From: Omnitrophica WOR_2 bacterium GWA2_47_8
GTDB taxonomy: Bacteria; Omnitrophota; Gorgyraeia; Zapsychrales; GWA2-47-8
NCBI GenBank assembly: GCA_001805375.1
Contig: MHFY01000136.1
Location: forward strand, 29,657 to 39,242
Length of the DNA stretch: 9,586 nt
Direction of reading: 5' to 3'
The notes under the pieces were generated by a model, which saw only the letters and a list, made by a program, of their open reading frames with translations, was not told the DNA's origin and searched no databases. Made by a program: the position numbers and the translations under genes. Positions within the stretch are counted from its first letter, which is position 1; each line of letters starts with the position of its first letter. Positions 1 to 5,463 of the stretch are shown one piece after another.

Positions 1-193
1 TCCAAACTTCATACCCGCAATAAAAGAGCCCTAAAAAAATCCCCACCAATGTAAAAACCTGACTTTCGCCTGCAAGCTTTTCATCAATAATAGAACCCAA
101 AAATGTAAATACGGTCATGCCAACGACCATATTTGTGCCAAGGGATATGGCAGCCCAATTTCGCTTCTCTTTTAAGGGCCCTTCAAGCGGCAT
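1..193 (-). CDS. atpZ: AtpZ/AtpI-like F0 accessory membrane protein, 5' part only
   Basis: This is an open frame that starts at an ATG (193-191) and runs off the left edge after 64 codons. The visible protein begins MPLEGPLKEKRNW and then has two hydrophobic stretches. The first is about residues 14-35 and ends in LGSIIDEKL. The second is about residues 46-62, with GIFLGLFYCGYEVW. A charged N-terminus, a first helix ending in LGxxID and a glycine-rich second helix are the pattern of the AtpZ/AtpI family, small proteins encoded at the front of many F-type ATP synthase operons and linked to c-ring assembly or Mg2+ supply. The start lies 12 nt after the antiporter stop and has no clear Shine-Dalgarno, so it may depend on upstream translation. 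The family call is good but not certain, because the C-terminus is missing. An atpB-atpE series beyond the edge is inferred. Confidence 0.6.
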   Translation of the reverse strand, partial: MPLEGPLKEKRNWAAISLGTNMVVGMTVFTFLGSIIDEKLAGESQVFTLVGIFLGLFYCGYEVW

Positions 194-205
194 AATTATA
201 TACAA

Positions 206-1900
206 TTATTTCTTTTCGTCAAAACTTAAAACATGATAAACATCTTCCTCCCGCTGGCATTGAAGCAGCCGCCGGATACTGTGCGGAGAGGCTAAAAAAT
301 GAGCGATCTGCGAAACGATGTTTAACTGCATCCCGTCGTCATCACGGTCGGTCAATTCAAGGAAAACGATCTGCACTGGTTTGTTGTCGGGGCTATTAAA
401 ATCTACCGGATGCCGTAAACGGAAAAAACCCAAGATCGGCACCTTTAAATTCGGAAGCCGTGCGTGGGGGATCGCGACACCATCGCCGATGGCCGTTGTC
501 ATCAGCTTTTCGCGTTCCCATATGGCCTCCCGTATCATGTTCTCATCCTGAACAATGTTACGTTCGGCCAGCAAGCTGGCGATATTCGTAATGACCTCTT
601 CTTTCGTTTGCCCGACGACATCCAAAAACACATTTTTCGCGGCAAAAAACTTCGCTAAAGGCCGGCGCATATCCTGAATGGCCCATTTTAGAGTCGGGCC
701 GACGATCAAGGCCGTTAAAATGGAGATAACGACGATCAACGAAAACAATTCATCTGGGAAAACCCCCAATTCCCGTCCGATCAGGGCGATGATAATCCCA
801 GTCGTCCCTTGCGTATTTAATCCGCAGCCGACCGCGAAGGCGTTTCTTTTGCCCATGCCGCCGAGAAGAGCCCCAAGATGCCCGCCCAAAACCTTAAAAA
901 ATGACGAAACGATCAAAAGCAGGAACATGTATAACCACTGATCAGCTCCCTGCAGGTACAGCTTCATACCGATCAGCACAAAAAAGATCGGGGCAAACAC
1001 GCTTAAAATAAGGTCCTGAATGGATTGGCGCATATAAGGCGTGATCCGGTGTGACTCTCCAGCCATGATGCCCGCCACAAAAGCACCAAAGATAACATGC
1101 AAGCCGAAGGCATGGGCCAGGGCGCCGTTTAAAAGAGCAAGCGAAAATAAAAGCGATAGGACCGTTGTCGTATTTTCGGTACGGACCCCAAACCAAGTAA
1201 AGACCTTATCAACAATGACCCTTCCTAAGGTCAAACAAAAACCAATGTAAAGGATCATTACAATCAACGGTTTAAAAACAGCCGAAAACCCCACGGAGTT
1301 ATGCACAATAAGCGATAAAACGGTCCCTAAAATAGACCATTCCCAAATTTCCCCCAAAACCCCCGCTGTTAAAATATTCAACCCGACAATGGAGCGCAGG
1401 ATCTTTAGATCAAAAAGTATTTTGGCAATGACCGGTGTCGCGGCAACCGAAAGGGCCGTGGCCACTAAAAGGTCGACATAAACCGAAGGGATGTTCGGTG
1501 GATATTTAGGGTAGGGCAAATATGAAAAATAAACAAAAACAGCTAGAAATGGAAGAACAAACGCCAAAAGGGATGTCAGGATATTCCTTTTTACATGGCG
1601 AATCGACGCGCTGACATCGATCTCCAGTCCGGTAATGATCAACAGAAAAAGAATACAAACCCAGGAGATCCCTTCCAGCAGATAATTCGTGACATCGCCT
1701 TTCGGGAAAAGAGAACTATAAACAGCCGGGGCAAAACTCCCTAAAACCAGAGGCCCCAAAAAAACCCCGGCCAAAACCTCACCGACCATGACCGGCTGGC
1801 CTAATTTAGCGGCAAACTCACCGAAAATCCGCGCTAAAAAAATAATGATCCCTAATTGCAAAACAAACAAAAATATCGTGTGTTCACTTAATCCACCCAT
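206..1900 (-). CDS. CPA2-family cation/proton antiporter fused to a C-terminal PTS EIIA domain
   Basis: 564 aa. Residues about 10-410 are a polytopic Na+/H+-exchanger domain of the CPA2 (Kef/NapA-like) type. Recognisable segments are GQPVMVGEVLAGVFLGP (34-50), LLIITGLEIDVS (86-97), ATALSVAATPVIAKIL (147-162) and HVIFGAFVAGIMAGE (268-282). No TrkA-N domain follows. Instead residues about 420-560 form a PTS EIIA type-2 (mannitol/fructose/PtsN-like) domain with GDGVAIPHARL (472-482), in which His479 is the expected phosphorylation site. The likely role is exchange of Na+ or K+ for H+ at the cytoplasmic membrane, with activity perhaps tuned by phosphotransfer or docking at the EIIA domain; that coupling is inferred. 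Where CPA2 antiporters usually have an Asp-Asp or Asn-Asp pair in the unwound helix, this protein reads VLGEIWEW (Gly183-Glu184), if my placement is right. Its ATG lies 3 nt after the TMEM14 stop without a good Shine-Dalgarno, which suggests translational coupling. Ion specificity cannot be read from the sequence. Confidence 0.88.
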   Translation of the reverse strand: MGGLSEHTIFLFVLQLGIIIFLARIFGEFAAKLGQPVMVGEVLAGVFLGPLVLGSFAPAVYSSLFPKGDVTNYLLEGISWVCILFLLIITGLEIDVSASIRHVKRNILTSLLAFVLPFLAVFVYFSYLPYPKYPPNIPSVYVDLLVATALSVAATPVIAKILFDLKILRSIVGLNILTAGVLGEIWEWSILGTVLSLIVHNSVGFSAVFKPLIVMILYIGFCLTLGRVIVDKVFTWFGVRTENTTTVLSLLFSLALLNGALAHAFGLHVIFGAFVAGIMAGESHRITPYMRQSIQDLILSVFAPIFFVLIGMKLYLQGADQWLYMFLLLIVSSFFKVLGGHLGALLGGMGKRNAFAVGCGLNTQGTTGIIIALIGRELGVFPDELFSLIVVISILTALIVGPTLKWAIQDMRRPLAKFFAAKNVFLDVVGQTKEEVITNIASLLAERNIVQDENMIREAIWEREKLMTTAIGDGVAIPHARLPNLKVPILGFFRLRHPVDFNSPDNKPVQIVFLELTDRDDDGMQLNIVSQIAHFLASPHSIRRLLQCQREEDVYHVLSFDEKK

Positions 1901-1903
1901 AGG

Positions 1904-2218
1904 CTAGATCTTTGAAACGCGCATTAAACAAAAAATCAAGAATATCAAACTGATCGCCAAAAGCATCCCCGACGGCATAAATTGGTGCGTTTTTAAAAGG
2001 CGCATTAAAAAAACACCGGCTAAAAAACCACTGACAATGCTCAGCATCCAAAAACCGCTTTTCATGTTTACCGCGGTCATCACATAAAGGCCCGCAAAAA
2101 TCAGGATTCCCGAAACTATTCCCATAATAAGAGAGACCCTACTTCCCGCCTTCCATCCAAAATAGGCGCCGGATAAAAGAAAAAGACCGTAAGCTGTGAC
2201 AATGATTTTATCTAACAT
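1904..2218 (-). CDS. TMEM14 (UPF0136)-family small membrane protein
   Basis: 104 aa with four hydrophobic helices at about residues 5-22, 27-47, 55-74 and 83-100, and almost nothing outside the membrane. The family signature is clear by eye: GWKAGSRVSLIMG (21-33), SGFLAGVFLMR (63-73) and FMPSG (80-84). These match the KAGS-x-x-SL, SGxLAGxxxMR and FMPxG stretches I recall from human TMEM14C. Family members include mitochondrial TMEM14C, implicated in protoporphyrinogen IX import for haem synthesis, and plant FAX proteins, which export fatty acids from plastids. Bacterial members are mostly uncharacterised. Here the gene directly follows hemH, which favours a porphyrin or haem role over lipid transport, but this is inference from neighbourhood. 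It has the strongest ribosome binding site in the window and its stop is 3 nt before the antiporter start. The length fits the family, with no truncation. Confidence 0.85.
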   Translation of the reverse strand: MLDKIIVTAYGLFLLSGAYFGWKAGSRVSLIMGIVSGILIFAGLYVMTAVNMKSGFWMLSIVSGFLAGVFLMRLLKTHQFMPSGMLLAISLIFLIFCLMRVSKI

Positions 2219-2222
2219 GTTT

Positions 2223-2228
2223 CCTCCT
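2223..2228 (-). promoter_or_regulatory. Strong Shine-Dalgarno for the TMEM14-family gene
   Basis: A perfect AGGAGG lies 4 nt before the ATG at 2218-2216. Most other starts here have partial or no Shine-Dalgarno (mobA, moeA, hemH, antiporter), so this one stands out. It fixes the start of the 104-aa protein and suggests that it is translated efficiently and independently of hemH. Confidence 0.8.
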
Positions 2229-2232
2229 AATG

Positions 2233-2292
2233 TTCAAGTTTCAGGTGTTAAGTTTCATGTGTTAACAGGTGACTTGACACCTGACACTTGAA
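2233..2292. repeat. Imperfect inverted repeat covering the hemH stop codon
   Basis: Two 20-nt arms, 2233-2252 and 2273-2292, are reverse complements at 18 of 20 positions and are separated by 20 nt. The arms are built from short related words (TTCAAGT, CAGGTGT, AAG), and CAGGTG/CACCTG words recur in the spacer. The hemH stop (2257-2255) lies in the spacer, so the last dozen HemH codons are read from one arm and the spacer. In RNA it would form a long stem just before the TMEM14 Shine-Dalgarno. No U-run follows on the minus strand, so it is not a standard terminator. It looks like a palindromic intergenic repeat that has entered the gene end; whether it is dispersed in the genome cannot be seen here. 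Confidence 0.8.
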
Positions 2293-3331
2293 ACTTTTCA
2301 CTCTTAGGTAATAGCGCCTCGATCACGTCGGCCAAGGCTTTAATGAACCCCGGATGCGTTTCAAGAGCGCGGCTCATCCGAAAATCCTTGATCCCCTCCT
2401 TTAAAGCGAACTCCTTATATTCCATGTTAATTTCACACAGTGTTTCGATGTGATCATTGACAAAAGCGATCGGAACAACCAAAACTTTTGTCATGCCCTG
2501 CTTGGCTAAAGCCCTAAGGACACCTTCAGTGGACGGCGTCATCCACTTCATCGGCCCAACCGCGCTTTGATAGGCGACGATCCACTTGTCTTTCCGTTTA
2601 AGCTGATTTAAAACCAGGGCCACCGACTGCGCGATCTGATTCGGGTAAGGGTCCCCTTCCATAATGAAATAAACCGGCAGACCGTGCGCCGAAAAGATCA
2701 AATAAAAATCGTCCAACGATTCTCCCGGTTTGAGCTGTTCATGGACCCGGTCAACAAACCCCTGGATATAATCCGGATGCAAATAATATAACGGTGTCGG
2801 AAGGAACTGTAGCTGCGGATAAATTCCCTCAGCGGCTTTTTTCAAATAATATAAATTTGAACCGGTGGTCGCGCTCGAGTAATGCGGATACATGCTTAAA
2901 GGAAGCAGGTATTTTTTGTTGGCTTGTTTTGTCTCTGCGATCGTCTGTTCAGGGAGCGGCTCACTGTAATTAAAAGAAAAAGTTAGACTAAAACCTCTCC
3001 CCCTTTTTTTAAGTTCTCTCCGCAAGGCCTCAGTTTGGGCTTGCGTGGAGCTGAAAAGCGGGCTTCCGCCGCCGATCAACTGATACCGCTCTTCGCTGGC
3101 CTTGCCGCGGAAGGTGACCAATGCCCAAGCAAAAAGAGGCTGTAAAATTTTTGACAACGGAAAACGGATAAGCCTTGTGTCGTTAAACAAACGGCTTTGG
3201 AAAGCCCGGACATCCGCGTTGGTTTTAGGCCCGCCCATGTTAAGCAAAGCGACCATAACGTCTTCATCCGCTATGCCGGAAGGCGAGCGATTCAATCCGA
3301 GATCTATGTTTTCAGTGTTTGAATTTTTCAT
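2255..3331 (-). CDS. hemH: Ferrochelatase
   Basis: 358 aa. It inserts Fe2+ into the porphyrin macrocycle as the last step of the protoporphyrin-dependent haem route and is usually membrane-associated on the cytoplasmic side. Family motifs appear in order: LLNMGGPKTNADV (29-41), GGGSPL (87-92), SAHGLP (214-219) with the metal-handling His216, and FVNDHIETL (290-298) with His294 and the acidic Glu296. No C-terminal cysteine set for a [2Fe-2S] cluster is present. The annotated start gives about 25 residues before the conserved core. An internal ATG at codon 26 (3256) would give a core-length N-terminus, and neither start has a strong Shine-Dalgarno. The gene follows hemA by 23 nt, probably in the same transcript. 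The last residues (about 347-358) are read from an inverted repeat and are probably not part of the fold. HemN and HemY in the same window support protoporphyrin rather than coproporphyrin as substrate. Confidence 0.95.
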   Translation of the reverse strand: MKNSNTENIDLGLNRSPSGIADEDVMVALLNMGGPKTNADVRAFQSRLFNDTRLIRFPLSKILQPLFAWALVTFRGKASEERYQLIGGGSPLFSSTQAQTEALRRELKKRGRGFSLTFSFNYSEPLPEQTIAETKQANKKYLLPLSMYPHYSSATTGSNLYYLKKAAEGIYPQLQFLPTPLYYLHPDYIQGFVDRVHEQLKPGESLDDFYLIFSAHGLPVYFIMEGDPYPNQIAQSVALVLNQLKRKDKWIVAYQSAVGPMKWMTPSTEGVLRALAKQGMTKVLVVPIAFVNDHIETLCEINMEYKEFALKEGIKDFRMSRALETHPGFIKALADVIEALLPKSEKFQVSGVKSPVNT

Positions 3332-3354
3332 GGCGGGGATTTGTTTCTAATTAA

Positions 3355-4413
3355 TTACGGCACAGGCTTTGGAACGAGCCTTTCTTCCGGCCTGTTCTTT
3401 TTTTTTAATTTCTGATAAAACTCGGTGACCTTGCGATCGATGATCTGTTCCACTTTTTTCACAGCCATCTGCCGTTTGAGCAGGTTGTCCTTAACAATAT
3501 TATCCAGATCATCGATCATAAAAAGGGAAATGTCCTTGATGGAAGACACGGCGGGATCGATGTTCCTCGGCATGGAGATATCGATCAAGGTCAAAGGCTT
3601 ATTGCCCCTCAACCGCATGGCGGCTTCTACGGTATCCTTATCCAGGATATAATGCGGGGCATCGGACGCGCAAAAACAAACATCGGAATTACTTAATATC
3701 TCTTTGATATCGTAAAAAGCGACCGCCTCGGCCTGAAAACGCTGTGCCAGTTTTTGGGAATTTTCCTGTGTGCGGTTCATGATATAAATTTTTTTGGCCC
3801 GCTTGGACGGCAATTGCGTGGCGGTCAAGGCGCTCATCTTTCCGGCGCCGATAATCAGGATCGTCATTCCCTGCAAACTTCCCAAAATCCTTTCAGCCAT
3901 GATGACCGCGGCCCAGCTGACCGAGGAACCGCCGTGACTGATCGCCGTTTCCGTCTGGGCCTTCTTCCCCGTCCGGATGGCCGCGTTCGATAAAATATTA
4001 AACGACTTCCCGAACATGGCCTTTTCTTGGGCACGTTTAAAAGAATCCTTGACCTGCCCTAAAATTTGCCGCTCGCCCAAGGCCAACGAATCCAATCCGG
4101 AAGCGACCCGAAAGAGATGGTCCACCGCTTCTTGGTTGCTGTAAACGTAAAGATACTTTTGGAAACTGGTAATTTTGCGGATCTCTTTGATATTGGCGAT
4201 AATATCGACCAAAAAGGCCGTGTCCGCCCCTTCCAAAAGATGCATATACACTTCCGTGCGGTTGCAGGTGGAAAGGACAAAGGCTTCACAAACCTGGGGA
4301 TGGCTTTTTAACTCACTTAAAAGAAGGTCCTGATGGATGGCCGATAGGAAGAATTTTTCTCTGACTTCGATCGGGGCAGTTTTATGATTGATGCCGACAA
4401 CTTTTAAATACAT
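3355..4413 (-). CDS. hemA: Glutamyl-tRNA reductase, short form
   Basis: 352 aa. It reduces glutamyl-tRNA(Glu) with NADPH to glutamate-1-semialdehyde, the first committed step of C5 tetrapyrrole synthesis. The N-terminal catalytic domain has GINHKTAPIEVREKF (7-21) and LSTCNRTEVY (47-56), with the nucleophile Cys50, and His99 sits at the usual active-site position. Next comes the linker stretch ASGLDSLALGERQILGQVK (104-122). The nucleotide-binding domain follows with ILIIGAGKMS at about residues 185-194. The C-terminal dimerisation domain is largely missing: only about 40-50 residues follow the NADPH domain, ending in a Lys/Pro-rich tail, whereas many bacterial enzymes are above 400 aa. Chlamydial enzymes, as I recall, are similarly short. 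The start is supported by GGGAG (4423-4419) five nt before the ATG. This gene probably opens a transcription unit, because a structured 202-nt gap separates it from moaD. Confidence 0.96.
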   Translation of the reverse strand: MYLKVVGINHKTAPIEVREKFFLSAIHQDLLLSELKSHPQVCEAFVLSTCNRTEVYMHLLEGADTAFLVDIIANIKEIRKITSFQKYLYVYSNQEAVDHLFRVASGLDSLALGERQILGQVKDSFKRAQEKAMFGKSFNILSNAAIRTGKKAQTETAISHGGSSVSWAAVIMAERILGSLQGMTILIIGAGKMSALTATQLPSKRAKKIYIMNRTQENSQKLAQRFQAEAVAFYDIKEILSNSDVCFCASDAPHYILDKDTVEAAMRLRGNKPLTLIDISMPRNIDPAVSSIKDISLFMIDDLDNIVKDNLLKRQMAVKKVEQIIDRKVTEFYQKLKKKNRPEERLVPKPVP

Positions 4414-4457
4414 CTAAACTCCCGTTTATTTTTTTAAGTTATGAAAATGTGATTAAG

Positions 4458-4466
4458 ACTATAACA
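4458..4466 (-). promoter_or_regulatory. Possible extended -10 promoter element for hemA
   Basis: TGTTATAGT on the minus strand fits the extended -10 pattern TGnTATAAT with one mismatch in the hexamer. It lies about 45 nt before the hemA ATG. No convincing -35 hexamer is found at normal spacing. It is plausible because hemA is the first gene after the repeat-filled gap, but it is a single short motif. Confidence 0.3.
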
Positions 4467-4494
4467 CCCGAAATTCATTATTTCCAGCAGAATT

Positions 4495-4513
4495 TGAGGG
4501 TTTTTTACCCTCA
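4495..4513. other. Perfect 7-bp hairpin, possible processing or weak termination site
   Basis: TGAGGGT and ACCCTCA flank a five-T loop. On the minus strand the stem is followed by AAATTCTGC, not a U-run, so an intrinsic terminator after moaD is not supported. It may stabilise the 3' end of the moeA-mobA-moaD transcript or be part of the surrounding repeat. Confidence 0.5.
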
Positions 4514-4613
4514 TCCTGACGAACGAAGTGAAGAAGGATCAAATTTATCCTTCGCCCTCCGGGCTTAAGGATGAATCCTCGGGCAAGGTACTCTAAAATT
4601 CCCAAGGATTCAT
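4495..4613. repeat. Composite intergenic element of several inverted repeats between moaD and hemA
   Basis: At least three hairpin-forming parts sit side by side. One is 4571-4583 with 4601-4613 (12 of 13 pairs, 17-nt loop), which begins 2 nt after the moaD stop. The second is 4547-4572, in which ATCCTT pairs with AAGGAT and GCCC pairs with GGGC around a TCC loop. The third is 4495-4513, a perfect 7-bp stem with loop TTTTT. Between the last two, 4513-4539 starts ATCCTGA and ends AAGGAT, with CGAAGTGAAG inside. From memory, this resembles palindromic intergenic repeats seen scattered in many bacterial genomes. The word ATCCT/AGGAT recurs at least six times. No protein frame here looks real. 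Confidence 0.72.
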
Positions 4614-4615
4614 TA

Positions 4616-4858
4616 CTAACCGCCGGCCACCGGAGGAATGAATGCGACCTTGTCTCCCGGCCTGATCTCCGTATTCCAGGCCGCAAACTCGTTATTGATC
4701 GCCACCTTAACGACGTTTATCGGCAAGCTGAAACCAAATCTTTTCTGCAACTCCTGATAGAGCTGGGTGGCGGTGCTGGCGGAAGTTTGCAGGGTTTCGT
4801 GACTGAGCCCGCTCTTCTCCCTTAAAATGGCATAATATTGAATATCAATGCTTTTCAC
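4616..4858 (-). CDS. moaD: MoaD, small subunit of molybdopterin synthase
   Basis: 80 aa, beta-grasp (ubiquitin-like) sulphur carrier. The C-terminal Gly-Gly (79-80), after RPGDKVAFIPPVAGG, is where adenylation and thiocarboxylation take place before sulphur is passed to precursor Z by the MoaD-MoaE complex. The N-terminus IDIQYYAILREKSG is the usual first strand and turn. The start is GTG (4858-4856), 14 nt inside the end of mobA, with AAAGG about nine nt upstream, and no ATG would keep the first beta strand. moaE is not in the window and must be encoded elsewhere. Length is typical for the family (about 80 aa). The overlap indicates translation coupled to mobA in one moeA-mobA-moaD transcript. 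Confidence 0.93.
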   Translation of the reverse strand: MKSIDIQYYAILREKSGLSHETLQTSASTATQLYQELQKRFGFSLPINVVKVAINNEFAAWNTEIRPGDKVAFIPPVAGG

Positions 4859-5462
4859 TTTTAATGGCCTTTATTGCGGAAACATATTCTTCTTTGCTGT
4901 TTACGTTATCCAAGGTCCTTTTATCCTCCAGATCTAAAAGCTGGGCATCCGAATTGATCAGAATTTTGCGCGGGCAGGTGACCCCCTGCTTTAAAAATCG
5001 CAAGATTTCTTCTTTCGCCTGCGGCTCCCAGATCGCGCACAACGGTTCCGGCAGCCCGTCATGACTACTGCGATAAGCGGTGGCAAGTTTTTTAATATTG
5101 CGCTTCGTTAAAACATTTTTGATCGTCTTTTTGTTAAGGAAAGGCAGATCGCAGGCCAAGACAAACCAGGCCGCATTTGGAAAACGCTGCATCGCCGATA
5201 AAATCCCTGCCAGCGGCCCGATGCCTTGATATACATCGTCATCATGGATCTGCGGCAAACCTTTATGACCGGGAAGATCGGCTTGCTCTTTACGATTGGA
5301 AATAAAAACCTGATCGCATAAAGGCAGCAACAGCTCATACCCATACTCAACCTGAGGCTTTTTAAAATATTCCAGCGTGGACTTATCCTGCCCCATGCGG
5401 GCACTTTTTCCGCCGCCTAAGACAAGCCCATACAGCAAACCTTTGTTTTTTGATCCATTCAT
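4845..5462 (-). CDS. mobA: Molybdenum cofactor guanylyltransferase
   Basis: 205 aa. It transfers GMP from GTP to molybdenum-molybdopterin, giving the guanine dinucleotide form used by DMSO-reductase-family enzymes such as formate dehydrogenases and nitrate reductases. The N-terminal nucleotide-binding signature is LVLGGGKSARMGQDK (13-27), the metal-binding region is VLACDLPFL (101-109), and GIGPLAGI (80-87), GLPEPLCAIW and the end motif TLDNVNSKEEY are typical of MobA. An in-frame ATG further upstream (5582) would add 40 residues inside moeA that resemble nothing in the family, so the ATG at 5462 is chosen. It sits one nt after the moeA stop in the string TAATATG and lacks a Shine-Dalgarno, so re-initiation after moeA is likely. 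Confidence 0.92.
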   Translation of the reverse strand: MNGSKNKGLLYGLVLGGGKSARMGQDKSTLEYFKKPQVEYGYELLLPLCDQVFISNRKEQADLPGHKGLPQIHDDDVYQGIGPLAGILSAMQRFPNAAWFVLACDLPFLNKKTIKNVLTKRNIKKLATAYRSSHDGLPEPLCAIWEPQAKEEILRFLKQGVTCPRKILINSDAQLLDLEDKRTLDNVNSKEEYVSAIKAIKSEKH

Positions 5463-5463
5463 A

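Noticed and set aside
2255..3331. Coproporphyrin ferrochelatase (coproporphyrin-dependent route)
   Set aside because: A true HemN makes protoporphyrinogen, and no chdC/hemQ is in the window, so the protoporphyrin branch is the simpler reading; the enzyme sequence alone does not settle it.
4495..4513. Intrinsic terminator after moaD
   Set aside because: The stem is perfect, but the T-run is in the loop and no U-tract follows the stem on either strand.
4459..4686. 75-codon minus-strand frame over the moaD end and the intergenic repeats
   Set aside because: It overlaps moaD out of frame and then reads through hairpin repeats; such frames are typical spurious products of palindromic repeats.
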